Both the position numbers and the translations under genes were made by a program. From assembly GCF_003001995.1 (NCBI RefSeq), contig NZ_PVNB01000002.1, forward strand, positions 165,065 to 229,064: DNA of 64,000 nucleotides, written 5' to 3'. The notes beneath the pieces are model-generated. The model was not told where the DNA came from, searched no databases, and saw nothing but the letters and a program-made list of their open reading frames with translations. The stretch comes from Orenia metallireducens (GTDB lineage Bacteria; Bacillota; Halanaerobiia; Halobacteroidales; Halobacteroidaceae). Shown here piece after piece: positions 1 to 8,340 of the stretch (within the stretch, counting starts at the first letter, position 1; each line of letters begins with the position of its first letter).

Positions 1-1138
1 GATAAGCTGGTACAACTCTCAACTTTTCTGCTAGATATAAACTCTTCTCTTGATTGATAAATTTAGCAAATTGGTAGACTGCTTTACTATGATCATCACC
101 TTGATATTCTTTTTGCCTAAAGAGGAGTAAAGAAGTGACTTTTAGCGGTGCTTTACGTTTCATTGAATTACTTGGAACAGGTAATAAAGTTATATCAATG
201 TATCTCTCCTTTAAATCCCGCTTAAGCAAGTTGTTTAATAAAAAGGTATTAACAGGTGCTATTATTCCAGCTTCCCCTTTCCAAAAACCTGCTATTAACC
301 GTTTATTCATCTTATTTATCTTTCTAGGGAATAGCTTCTCTTTACGTAATCTATCTAAAAAAGTAAAGATAGCAACTAAAGATTTTCGGTTAAAAGAACC
401 ACCATCAGGCGATAATAGATTATTTTCATCTATATTAGCTAATAACTGATAAAAGATATCTGTATTATAAGGATTGAACACAATATAAGACTTATCATCT
501 AAATCTTTAACCTTAATAGCACTCTGGTAAAATTCATCCCAGCTCCATCCTTGAGATTTAATCTTAGCTAAATCAACCTTAGCTCTATTTAATATTCTTT
601 GATTTCCTACCCAGATTTGAGGAATTAACCAATTAGGCAAACCCCATATCTTATTATCATAAGTCAAAGCAGATATACCTAGTTGCTTATACCTAGCTTG
701 ATCACTTTCTCCAAACAATAGATTAACAGGAATCTGTAACTCTTCACTGATTAATCGACTAGAGAAGATATCATCATAGATATCTGGTGGAGTCCCTAAC
801 TCTACTGCTTCTTGTAGTTTCTGCTCTCCTCTAGAGAAAGGTAAGAGTTGATAAGTGACCTTAATATTTGGATATATATTACTGAACTCTTCAATTGTTT
901 GTTGGAGAAATTGATTATAATCTTCACTCTGACCAATCAGCAGGTCATAATCCCAATAACTTATCCGGTATTCCTTATTAGGGTCTATTGCTACTTCAGG
1001 GTCGATAGTAAAGGGTTTAGCTCCCTCTATCTGTTGATATCTAAGATAGAAGGTGATTCCACCACTAACTAGAAAAACAACTAACATTATAATTATAATC
1101 ATCTTCCAATTTAGCTTTTCTTTTTTGTTTTTAAGCAA
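1..1138 (-). CDS. Extracellular solute-binding protein, family 1 (3' end beyond window)
   Basis: The minus frame stays open from 1138 to the left edge, about 379 codons, so the C-terminus is missing. The start is TTG at 1138, preceded by GGGAGGAG at good spacing. Residues 12-30 form a hydrophobic anchor without a lipobox cysteine, so the protein is probably membrane-tethered. The body reads like a family 1 ABC substrate-binding protein (sugar type): YRISYWDYD near the N-terminus, then GTPPDIYDDIFSS, GLPNWLIPQIWVGN and a WKGEAGIIAPVN segment. These proteins capture a substrate outside the cytoplasmic membrane and pass it to an ABC permease. Permease genes, if linked, would lie left of the window. 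The ligand cannot be told. Confidence 0.8.
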   Translation of the reverse strand, partial: MLKNKKEKLNWKMIIIIMLVVFLVSGGITFYLRYQQIEGAKPFTIDPEVAIDPNKEYRISYWDYDLLIGQSEDYNQFLQQTIEEFSNIYPNIKVTYQLLPFSRGEQKLQEAVELGTPPDIYDDIFSSRLISEELQIPVNLLFGESDQARYKQLGISALTYDNKIWGLPNWLIPQIWVGNQRILNRAKVDLAKIKSQGWSWDEFYQSAIKVKDLDDKSYIVFNPYNTDIFYQLLANIDENNLLSPDGGSFNRKSLVAIFTFLDRLRKEKLFPRKINKMNKRLIAGFWKGEAGIIAPVNTFLLNNLLKRDLKERYIDITLLPVPSNSMKRKAPLKVTSLLLFRQKEYQGDDHSKAVYQFAKFINQEKSLYLAEKLRVVPAY

Positions 1139-1416
1139 TATATACTCCTCCCTGAAATCAAATCTAAGTCTAAACCTAGGTAAACCATTAAAAGAGTGTT
1201 TTATTATTTACTCAAGCTTAAAATGTCTTGATATCTCTAATTATATCAACTATTATAATAGCGCTAGAAAACTTTCATTTATTTCTTATCTTATCAATAA
1301 TTATGTAAAGAATAGTTAAAATATACAGTTTAGTTTCTTCACAATTTAATTTTTTTCAAAACAGATAATTAAAGATTCTCATATACTATTATAAACCTAT
1401 AAAGGAGGACATTAAG

Positions 1417-1680
1417 ATGTGCTGCTTAAATTCAACTTCACCAGAGAACCTGGCAGTTTTAGCTACATTAGTCGGAGTTATATTGGCTAGTGATTTAGAT
1501 GCCAATACTCAAAATTCCTTAGGAAATTTTCTAGAAGCCGTTGGTCAGACGATATTGACCATTGCTGCCCAAGAGCAATGCTTAGCTACTGATGAAAGTT
1601 CAAAGTTAGAATATGAAAGATTACAAAAACAGATTGAAGAACTTAGCCTAGAGATTAATGCACTAAAAAAGGAAGAATAG
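1417..1680 (+). CDS. Small conserved-looking hypothetical protein, 87 aa
   Basis: An ATG follows AAAGGAGGA at ideal spacing, so translation is likely. The N-terminus has two adjacent cysteines (MCCLNST), then a hydrophobic stretch around residues 14-27, and the last 30 residues are charged and look like a short coiled coil (EYERLQKQIEELSLEINALKKEE). A third cysteine lies near residue 59. It stands alone, convergent with thiI, and its stop codon lies inside a bidirectional hairpin. I recognise no family; a small spore or membrane-associated protein is possible but unsupported. Confidence 0.6.
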   Translation: MCCLNSTSPENLAVLATLVGVILASDLDANTQNSLGNFLEAVGQTILTIAAQEQCLATDESSKLEYERLQKQIEELSLEINALKKEE

Positions 1681-1703
1681 CTATTAAAAATAGCTATTCT
1701 TCC
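1671..1703. terminator. Bidirectional terminator, small ORF / thiI
   Basis: Perfect inverted repeat GGAAGAATAGCTATT with a 3-base loop. It overlaps the stop codon of the plus-strand small gene. The minus side is followed by six U residues, so it should end the thiI transcript well; the plus side has a weaker T tract. Confidence 0.7.
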
Positions 1704-1770
1704 TTACTCTTAAAATATTTTAGATATTTAGGGATTGGATGCTACTGGCTACTCTTCACTCGTAACTACC

Positions 1771-2955
1771 TTATTTATATGGATTAATAGTAATAATCTC
1801 TACCTCATCGATAGCTTTTTCAATCAAATCATCTATATGTAGATCTTTTTCTCCTTCTTTAACATCATCTGGAGTAGCCTTAGTAGCAGGCTTTTCTGGA
1901 ACAAAGACAGTGCAGCAATCCTCATAAGGTTGAATTGAAGTTTCATAAGTTCCAATTCTTTTAGCAATCTCGATAATCTCCACCTTATCTAAGCCAATCA
2001 ACGGTCTAAAGATAGGCATTTCAGGAACCATATTGGTAACATACATCGATTCCATCGTCTGGCTAGCAACCTGCCCCATACTCTCACCTGTTAATAGAGA
2101 TTTACCTCCATTATTTAAAGTGATCTGTTCAGCAATTCTCATCATGATTCTTCTCATGATAATCGTAGTCAATTCTGCTGGACATTTATCATTCATCTCT
2201 GTTTGGATATCGGTAAAGTGGACTACATGTAATTTAGTCTCACCTTGGTAAGTAGCCAGAGTCTCGGTCAAGTCAATAACTTTCTCTTTAGCTCTATCAC
2301 TGGTAAAAGGAAAGCTATGAAAATAGATTGGTATTATCTTAACTCCACGTTTCATCAGCATCCAGCCAGCTACCGGACTATCAATTCCTCCTGATAATAA
2401 TAGACCAGCTGTTCCTGTTACTCCAACAGGTAAGCCTCCACAACCAGGGATGTCCTGAGTATAGATATAGACAGCCTTCTTTCTGACCTCTACATTAACC
2501 ATCAATTCAGGGTTATGGACATCTACCTGTAAGCGTCCATCTTCAGTATTGATTAAGATATGAGCCCCTAACTCTCTATTTAATTCCATACTATTTAGGG
2601 GGAAGGACTTATTGTTGCGGCGGGCATTGACTTTGAAAGTGGTTACTCCTGATTTAGGTAAAGCCTCTTGTACCATCTCCAAACAATTCTTCTTGACCTC
2701 ATCTACATCAAGCTCCACTTCACGGGCTGGAGCGATACCGACAATCCCAAAGACCTTCTGCAACTTCGCGATAACCTTATCTCTAGCAAGGTCAGTCTCT
2801 ACATAAATACGACCATAGGTCTTATAAACATCTAATTCATCAGATTCCTTCTTTAAAGCCTTAATGATATTAGAGATTAACTTATCTTCAAACATAAACC
2901 TATTCTTACCCTTCAAACCAATCTCACCATAACGAATCAAATATAACCTTTTCAC
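1771..2955 (-). CDS. thiI: tRNA 4-thiouridine synthase ThiI
   Basis: ThiI adenylates U8 of tRNA and accepts persulfide sulfur to make 4-thiouridine; in some bacteria it also supplies sulfur for thiamine thiazole. The N-terminus LIRYGEIGLKGKNR is the ferredoxin-like start of the family, followed by a THUMP domain and then the PP-loop ATPase signature LLSGGIDSPVAGW near residue 186. Length (394 aa) matches the Bacillus form without a C-terminal rhodanese domain. The longest frame starts with a GTG at 2964, but that codon is part of the Shine-Dalgarno sequence AGAGGTGAT; the GTG at 2955 has proper spacing and gives the family N-terminus. It follows the cysteine desulfurase by 5 bp, which is the usual sulfur donor arrangement. 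Confidence 0.95.
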   Translation of the reverse strand: MKRLYLIRYGEIGLKGKNRFMFEDKLISNIIKALKKESDELDVYKTYGRIYVETDLARDKVIAKLQKVFGIVGIAPAREVELDVDEVKKNCLEMVQEALPKSGVTTFKVNARRNNKSFPLNSMELNRELGAHILINTEDGRLQVDVHNPELMVNVEVRKKAVYIYTQDIPGCGGLPVGVTGTAGLLLSGGIDSPVAGWMLMKRGVKIIPIYFHSFPFTSDRAKEKVIDLTETLATYQGETKLHVVHFTDIQTEMNDKCPAELTTIIMRRIMMRIAEQITLNNGGKSLLTGESMGQVASQTMESMYVTNMVPEMPIFRPLIGLDKVEIIEIAKRIGTYETSIQPYEDCCTVFVPEKPATKATPDDVKEGEKDLHIDDLIEKAIDEVEIITINPYK

Positions 2956-2960
2956 TCTTA

Positions 2961-4112
2961 TCACCTCTGCATTATTTTTCTCAGCATCTTAACTGCATCT
3001 TTTAGCTTGTCTACTGTGTAATTTACCTCTTCTTCAGTCGTTGAAGGAGCAAAACTGAACCTAATTGCCCCTTCAATCAACTTAGGCTTAACCTTCATAG
3101 CCTCTAACACATAACTTGGTGTATCTTGCTTTGAGGAGCAGGCTGCTCCTGTCGATAAATAGATATTATCCCGCTCTAAAGTATGAATTAAGACCTCACC
3201 CTTCACCCCAGCAAAGGAGATATTAGCAATATGGGCTGCCCCAGAATGAATCTTAGGGCCATTAAGGTAACTCTCTTCAATTTCATCTAAGATTCTAGTA
3301 ACCAATAACTCTTTTAGCCGATACATCTTCTCTTTATCATCTTGACTAGGAAGCAACTCTACTGCTTGACCAAAGCCTGCAATCCCAGGAACATTCTCAG
3401 TTCCAGGCCTAATTCCAGACTCCTGCTTACTACCTGAAATCAGATTATCTATCCTTGTTCCTCTCTTTATGTATAATGCCCCTGTCCCCTTAGAACCATG
3501 GATCTTATGAGCACTGATAGAGTACAAATCGATACCTATTTTAGATAATGGGATATCTACCTTGCCAAAGCTCTGTACTCCATCTACATGGAAATAGAGA
3601 TTATCATAGTCCGATAGCAACTCTCCAATTTCAGCTAAAGGTTGAATAGACCCCGTTTCATTATTAACACCCATGATACTAACTAAAATCGTCTCATCAT
3701 TCAAATATGCTTTCAACTCTTCTAAATCAATAATTCCTTCATTATCGACCTGAAGATATTTAACATCATAACCCTCACTTTCAAGCCTCTTAAATAAATT
3801 CAACACCGATGGATGCTCTATGGAGCTAGTAATCAATCGCTTCCCATGACGTTTTAGGGAATTGACTGCTCCTTTGATAGCCAAATTATTTGACTCTGTT
3901 CCACCAGAGGTAAAATATACCTCTTTATCACTGACATCTAACTTAGAGGCAATGTTCTTTCTAGCCTCTTTGATCATCTTTTCTGCCTCTATACCCATTC
4001 TATGTAAAGAAGAAGGATTACCATAGGTTGTAGTCAAAGCTATTTTCATCTTCTCTACAACCTCTGGATAGGGTTTAGTCGTTGCTGCATTGTCTAAATA
4101 AATCTCTTCCAT
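2961..4112 (-). CDS. nifZ: Cysteine desulfurase, NifS/IscS-like (ThiI partner)
   Basis: A PLP enzyme that converts cysteine to alanine and leaves a persulfide on its own cysteine. The PLP lysine lies in SAHKIHGSKGTGALY around residue 200, and the catalytic cysteine in STGAACSSKQ around residue 320, the longer mobile loop of class I enzymes. Length 383 aa is normal. It is immediately upstream of thiI, as nifZ is in Bacillus, so the likely acceptor is ThiI for tRNA thiolation. The symbol nifZ is given from this context; by sequence alone IscS/NifS would be equally fair. The start is ATG with a weak ribosome site. Confidence 0.93.
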   Translation of the reverse strand: MEEIYLDNAATTKPYPEVVEKMKIALTTTYGNPSSLHRMGIEAEKMIKEARKNIASKLDVSDKEVYFTSGGTESNNLAIKGAVNSLKRHGKRLITSSIEHPSVLNLFKRLESEGYDVKYLQVDNEGIIDLEELKAYLNDETILVSIMGVNNETGSIQPLAEIGELLSDYDNLYFHVDGVQSFGKVDIPLSKIGIDLYSISAHKIHGSKGTGALYIKRGTRIDNLISGSKQESGIRPGTENVPGIAGFGQAVELLPSQDDKEKMYRLKELLVTRILDEIEESYLNGPKIHSGAAHIANISFAGVKGEVLIHTLERDNIYLSTGAACSSKQDTPSYVLEAMKVKPKLIEGAIRFSFAPSTTEEEVNYTVDKLKDAVKMLRKIMQR

Positions 4113-4170
4113 AGAAATTCCTCCATTTTTAATTCTTCATACCTAGTAATTAGTGATTATGGCTAGCAAA

Positions 4171-4470
4171 TTATAATTTACTTGCTACCGACTCTAGCTT
4201 TTGATACATAGTAGCCTTCTTATCACGACGGTCATCGATTTTAATATTAGTATATACTCGTTGGGCTTCATTGTTAAAGGGAAGTTGATGTAATTTCTTA
4301 ATTATATCAAAAATAACATCTAACTCTCCTTCGATAATACTCCCCATCGGTGTCAATTGATAATGAATATCCTTTTCTTCAGCTAAGATCTTTTGACAAC
4401 CAGCTACATACTTACTCAAGCTAGTATCACCAGTTCCTAAAGGTACTACACTTACTTCTACAATAGCCAA
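4171..4470 (-). CDS. MTH1187-family thiamine-binding protein
   Basis: A small ferredoxin-like protein of the MTH1187/YqgV (DUF77) family, whose members bind thiamine or its hydroxymethylpyrimidine part. Typical features are the N-terminal strand AIVEVSVVPLGTGDTSLSKYV, the central PMGSIIEGELDVIF and the terminal KIDDRRDK segment. The start was moved to TTG at 4470: it is preceded by GGGGTGAT and gives the family N-terminus, while the longer frame adds seven residues overlapping that ribosome site. It lies 58 bp upstream of the cysteine desulfurase and thiI, so the three form a sulfur/thiamine-related unit. Confidence 0.85.
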   Translation of the reverse strand: MAIVEVSVVPLGTGDTSLSKYVAGCQKILAEEKDIHYQLTPMGSIIEGELDVIFDIIKKLHQLPFNNEAQRVYTNIKIDDRRDKKATMYQKLESVASKL

Positions 4471-4613
4471 ATTTATCACCCCAAAATTCAATTAATAATT
4501 TCTTTTACTCGTCACTGCTCTTACACTGCCTTATTATTATATCAATTTAAGAATAAAATTAAAAGTATCCAAGGGATTTTATGTGATTATATCTTGCTAG
4601 AAGGGATTGAAAA

Positions 4614-4642
4614 TTGACATCTAAGATTAAAAAGAATAAACT
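4614..4642 (+). promoter_or_regulatory. Sigma-A-like promoter of the DUF1385 gene
   Basis: TTGACA at 4614-4619 and TAAACT at 4637-4642 with a 17-bp spacer, 75 bp upstream of the start. The -35 box is perfect and the -10 box is weak. Confidence 0.45.
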
Positions 4643-4717
4643 ATTAATATATTCAGTTAGAGATTAAGTAAAAATTATACTTAAGCTTCTACTTAATTTT
4701 AGTTTAGGAGGTGTATT

Positions 4718-5494
4718 ATGAAAATTGGTGGCAGAGCCTACAAAAATGGTGTCAGGCTAGTAGGACCAAATTATTCTGTCAAAGCCTATTACCAGAATGG
4801 GGAATTAAGGTATAGTATAAGTAAGAAACTGGTTAAAGATAATCAAGTTATAGCATTAATCAAGAAAATTCCTATACTTAGAGGAATTTACAGTCTATTT
4901 ACAGCCTTAATCTCCTTCTTTAAGGAAGCTACAGGAAATCCTAAGAGATACTGGCTAATATTACTGCTTTTATTGCTAGATATTATCATAGAAGGTTATC
5001 TAATATTAATGCCTGAAAGTAGTAGTGCTTTATTAAACTCTATTCCAGATTTGAATATATATTGGGATATTTTAATTTGGACTTCTATTGCCTTTTTATT
5101 GAGGGCAACACTCTTAAAAGAGACCTTTAAATTCCATGGTGCCGAGCATAAAGCCGTTAATCATTATGAAAATAACTTCAAAAATCCCTTAATAGAGCAA
5201 TCAAGGTTGGCCAATCGCTGTGGAACCAATTTGGTGGTATTTTATATGATAATTCTTAATCTTTTTATCTTCTTAGGGATTAACATTAATGAACTTTTAG
5301 GAAATCTGTTAGCTATCGGTATCGCTTATGAAATTATCACTTATGGAACCGATAGTCTCTTATCAGTAGCTTACTTAGCACAATGCTTTACTACTCTAGA
5401 GCCTGATGAGAAGCATCTTAGAGCAGCAGAAACTGCATTAAGGGTTTTAATTAGTAAGGAAGAGGAAGAAACACCTCCCTCTATCATAGTTTAA
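4718..5494 (+). CDS. yqhQ: DUF1385 membrane protein, YqhQ-like
   Basis: Family DUF1385 (B. subtilis YqhQ), of unknown biochemical role. The diagnostic FHGAEHKAV motif is at residues 139-147 and RCGTN at 167-171. An N-terminal soluble part beginning IGGRAYKNGV is followed by hydrophobic segments at about 80-98, 115-131, 172-190 and 193-207. The ATG is preceded by TTAGGAGGTG. Length 258 aa is slightly short for the family (about 300). It stands alone between the thiI unit and a nucleotidase gene, with its own promoter. The conserved His/Glu and Cys pattern suggests a metal or catalytic site, but that is inference. Confidence 0.85.
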   Translation: MKIGGRAYKNGVRLVGPNYSVKAYYQNGELRYSISKKLVKDNQVIALIKKIPILRGIYSLFTALISFFKEATGNPKRYWLILLLLLLDIIIEGYLILMPESSSALLNSIPDLNIYWDILIWTSIAFLLRATLLKETFKFHGAEHKAVNHYENNFKNPLIEQSRLANRCGTNLVVFYMIILNLFIFLGININELLGNLLAIGIAYEIITYGTDSLLSVAYLAQCFTTLEPDEKHLRAAETALRVLISKEEEETPPSIIV

Positions 5495-5551
5495 GAAGGA
5501 TTAAATAGATTTATAGAGAACTTAATTAATGGTAACTTATAATTGATATTT

Positions 5552-5597
5552 GAGTTTAAGGATAAGTCTGGACTTTACTTTTACTTACCCTTAAACT
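5552..5597 (+). other. Imperfect hairpin between yqhQ and nucleotidase genes
   Basis: A 15-bp stem (AGTTTAAGGATAAGT pairing with ACTTACCCTTAAACT, one mismatch) with a 16-base loop. There is no good U tract, so it may be a weak terminator or a leader structure of the nucleotidase mRNA. Confidence 0.35.
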
Positions 5598-5642
5598 TAA
5601 GACTATATATTTTAGATAAATTGAATTTGTTGGGGTGATAGA

Positions 5643-6209
5643 ATGAAAAGAATAATTGGTGTAGATATCGATGCAGTATTAACAGATGAAGGGCGTGGTA
5701 CAGAGAATATTTGGTATAAAAATCTTTGTGCTTATTTTAATTTAGACGGTAGAGTCAGTAATTCTTATGATTTTAGAGATGCTTATGGATTAAGTACTGA
5801 AGAGGTAGAGGACTTTATAAATAAGAAGGGTTTAGAGATATTTGAGACTGTGCCCCCTCGCCCTAAGTGCAAAGAGGTATTGACTAGATTAAAAGCCAAA
5901 GGCTATCAGATTATCTTAGTAACAGCTAGACCCGAAGAGAATAATCAGGTTACCTTGGAATGGCTAAGCAAACATGAGATTCCTTTTGATAAGCTCTATC
6001 ATAGTGACGAAAAGATCAATATCTGTAAAAAAGAGGAAATAGAGTTCTTTATCGATGATAATCCTGAACATCTACTTCCAATGATGAAAGCTTTAGAGAT
6101 TCCTGTATTTCTGATGAACATGGACCATAATCAAGACCATAAAATAGATTTTAATCGAGTTGATAATTGGACTGATATTGAAGAGAAGATCCTAGACTAT
6201 TTTGAATAA
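5643..6209 (+). CDS. HAD-family 5'(3')-deoxyribonucleotidase-like protein
   Basis: A HAD phosphatase of the NT5C/YqfW type. Motif I is DIDAVLTD with nucleophile D8 and acid/base D10; motif II is LVTARP near residue 98; the C-terminal FIDDNPEH (about 138-145) is the acidic metal-binding motif. Length 188 aa fits the cytosolic nucleotidase C group, which dephosphorylates nucleoside monophosphates. Motif I has Ala where most family members have Gly or Thr, a minor change. GGGGTGAT lies upstream of the ATG. Substrate is not determinable from sequence. Confidence 0.8.
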   Translation: MKRIIGVDIDAVLTDEGRGTENIWYKNLCAYFNLDGRVSNSYDFRDAYGLSTEEVEDFINKKGLEIFETVPPRPKCKEVLTRLKAKGYQIILVTARPEENNQVTLEWLSKHEIPFDKLYHSDEKINICKKEEIEFFIDDNPEHLLPMMKALEIPVFLMNMDHNQDHKIDFNRVDNWTDIEEKILDYFE

Positions 6210-6238
6210 AAGGTCGAGTTATCATTAACTTATTTTAA

Positions 6239-6282
6239 AAATAAACTCAGCTAGAGGTTTAAACCTCTAGCTGAGTTTATTT
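6239..6282. terminator. Bidirectional terminator, nucleotidase / NSS transporter
   Basis: Perfect 44-bp palindrome centred at 6260/6261 (AAACTCAGCTAGAGGTTT and its complement) between two convergent genes, flanked by A- and T-rich sequence on both sides. Confidence 0.8.
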
Positions 6283-6293
6283 GCTTATAATAT

Positions 6294-7766
6294 TTACTCT
6301 TCTTTTCTCCATTTAACAGAGCTTAAAATTATAGCCAATGCTAAAGCAGCCAGTGCTACTAGCCAGCCAATTCTTAGACCAGTAATTGGATAATCTCCAT
6401 AGCCATCTTTAATTTCACTGATAAAGCTTAAAATTAGCATGATTCCCAAAACTAGTGGAGTAAGATACTTGATTGTAAAGTCCCACCAGCTACCAATCTG
6501 GAAGTTAGAGACAGGATTGAAAAATTCTCGTAATTTAGTGCTTTTATAGATCCATCCTATAGCAATACATTGCAAGATCCCAATCGTTACTATCCCAAAT
6601 TGCATATTAAAGTAATCGATTATATCTAAGAAATAAAGCCCTGCTCCTGTAGTAAAGATTAAACTTCCTAAGACTCCCAATACAGCTACCACAGTAGCTG
6701 CCTTCTTTCTACTCCAGCCAAACTTATCATTAAGGGGTTTAACCACTGCTTCTACCATAGATATACTTGAAGATATTCCTGCAATCACTAAGGCTGAAAA
6801 GAATAAAACTCCAAATAAGGTATTAAAAGCAGGTAACATATTGATAGCTTTAGGAAAAGCAATAAAAGCCAATCCTATGCTCTGGGTTACCACCTCTTCT
6901 AAAGGTACCCCACTATGAGTAGCCATATACCCTAAGATACCAAAGACCCCTATCCCTACAATAAAACTGAAAGCACAGTTGGCAAGGGCTGTAATAAATG
7001 AATTGTTAACTACATCTGAATCCTTGGGAAGATAACTGGCATAGGTTATCATTACCCCAAAGCAGACACTTAAGGTAAAGAATATCTGACCATAAGCAGC
7101 TAACCAAACTTTAGAGTTTAATAGTTGTGAAAAGTCTGGATTTAGAAACTTATTGATTCCAGCAACTGCACCAGGTAAGGTGATTCCTCTGATAGTAATA
7201 ATTAACATTAAAAAAGCCAATAAAGGCATAAAGATTTTAGATGCCTTTTCAATCCCCTTTTCAATACCATTATAGACGATAAAATAGTTGATTGCCCATA
7301 AAGCGACTACACTGATTAAGACAGTAAGATTGACTCCACCTAGACTCTCTATCCCTGAAGTTAGCTTTAAATTTGTGCCATAAAAAAAGCCTTCTGGATT
7401 AGAACCCCAAGCTTGGTTAAAAGCATAAAAAATATACTTAAGGCTCCAACTGACAATAACTATATAATAAGTAAGTAAGATAAACACACTGATAACAGGC
7501 CACCAACCAATCCATTCCCATTTACTAGATAGTTTCTTATAGGCTAGTACTGTTGAACCTCTCATCTTTGTTCCAAAACCAAACTCTAAAATCAATAATG
7601 GAATCCCTGTTGTTAATAATGCTACTAAGTATGGGATTAGAAATGCTCCTCCTCCATTCTCATAGGCAACATAACTAAAACGCCAGATGTTACCTAAACC
7701 TACTGCTGAACCGACAGTAGCTAAGATGAAGCCTAATCTACTCCCCCACTGATTATTCTCTGACAT
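6294..7766 (-). CDS. Sodium-dependent transporter, NSS/SNF family
   Basis: A neurotransmitter:sodium symporter homologue, the LeuT/MhsT fold, that brings an amino acid or similar solute in with Na+. The N-terminus SRLGFILATVGSAVGLGNIW is the Na+-binding signature of TM1, followed by RFSYVAYENGGGAF of TM1/TM2. About 11-12 membrane segments fit 490 aa. The ATG follows AGAGGAGG. It is monocistronic: a sigma-A promoter lies 150 bp upstream and the leader contains a strong hairpin, so attenuation control is possible. Substrate is unknown; bacterial relatives carry hydrophobic amino acids, tryptophan or glycine. Confidence 0.93.
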   Translation of the reverse strand: MSENNQWGSRLGFILATVGSAVGLGNIWRFSYVAYENGGGAFLIPYLVALLTTGIPLLILEFGFGTKMRGSTVLAYKKLSSKWEWIGWWPVISVFILLTYYIVIVSWSLKYIFYAFNQAWGSNPEGFFYGTNLKLTSGIESLGGVNLTVLISVVALWAINYFIVYNGIEKGIEKASKIFMPLLAFLMLIITIRGITLPGAVAGINKFLNPDFSQLLNSKVWLAAYGQIFFTLSVCFGVMITYASYLPKDSDVVNNSFITALANCAFSFIVGIGVFGILGYMATHSGVPLEEVVTQSIGLAFIAFPKAINMLPAFNTLFGVLFFSALVIAGISSSISMVEAVVKPLNDKFGWSRKKAATVVAVLGVLGSLIFTTGAGLYFLDIIDYFNMQFGIVTIGILQCIAIGWIYKSTKLREFFNPVSNFQIGSWWDFTIKYLTPLVLGIMLILSFISEIKDGYGDYPITGLRIGWLVALAALALAIILSSVKWRKEE

Positions 7767-7811
7767 ATAAATTCCTCCTCTGCTACTAATAATTATTAGA
7801 TATTAAATTAA

Positions 7812-7852
7812 AAGGCCTTTACACCCCTGGATAATAGGAATGGAAAGGCCTT
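7812..7852 (-). promoter_or_regulatory. Leader hairpin (candidate attenuator) of NSS transporter
   Basis: On the minus strand AAGGCCTTT pairs with AAAGGCCTT, followed by TTTTAATTT, as in an intrinsic terminator. It lies between the promoter at 7915-7943 and the start codon at 7766. A TTGGT...ACCAA pair just upstream could compete with the 5' arm. No known riboswitch aptamer was recognised in the short leader. Confidence 0.5.
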
Positions 7853-7914
7853 GGTTAATCAAAAATTCAGAGACCAATCTTATTTTATCTCAACTAGTAT
7901 AGATTATGTAAATC

Positions 7915-7943
7915 AATATATCATCTCTTTAGAATAATGTCAA
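7915..7943 (-). promoter_or_regulatory. Sigma-A promoter of NSS transporter
   Basis: On the minus strand TTGACA (7938-7943) and TATATT (7915-7920) are separated by exactly 17 bp, about 150 bp from the start codon. Confidence 0.75.
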
Positions 7944-8002
7944 GATTTTAAAATGAATTATAAATTTATATGAACAGAGTTATCATTATTAATTCAACTA
8001 AA

Positions 8003-8284
8003 TTATTGTTCAATCTTTCTGTTGATTTTACTTAAATCCTCTTTGATATCGACAAATACTAGCAGCAGTTCCCCTAAGCCATATAGAACTACAGTCTGTA
8101 AAATACCAAAATATATTGGGAAGAGATTATTAAAGAGAATGACAATTCGATTCTGTCCCATACCTGGGGTCATTCCTCCAGCAAAGATACTACCAATCGT
8201 TGTTACAAAGCTGCCGATAAAACCGATCACAGCAAGAACCTTTAATAAAAGAGCAATAGTTCTTAATATTCTATAATCCTTCAA
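8003..8284 (-). CDS. Small membrane protein, 93 aa
   Basis: Two hydrophobic segments are visible, about residues 8-38 and 55-78, with a Gly-rich loop (AGGMTPGMGQNR) between them and a charged C-terminus. The start was placed at TTG 8284, directly after AAAGGAGGT with good spacing; the longer frame would translate through that ribosome site. It lies 56 bp downstream of splB, so it may be co-transcribed. No family was recognised and no function is proposed. Confidence 0.6.
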   Translation of the reverse strand: MKDYRILRTIALLLKVLAVIGFIGSFVTTIGSIFAGGMTPGMGQNRIVILFNNLFPIYFGILQTVVLYGLGELLLVFVDIKEDLSKINRKIEQ

Positions 8285-8340
8285 AATAATACCTCCTTTC
8301 TGGAAAGACATGAATTATCAAGAGTTTATTCTACGGTATT

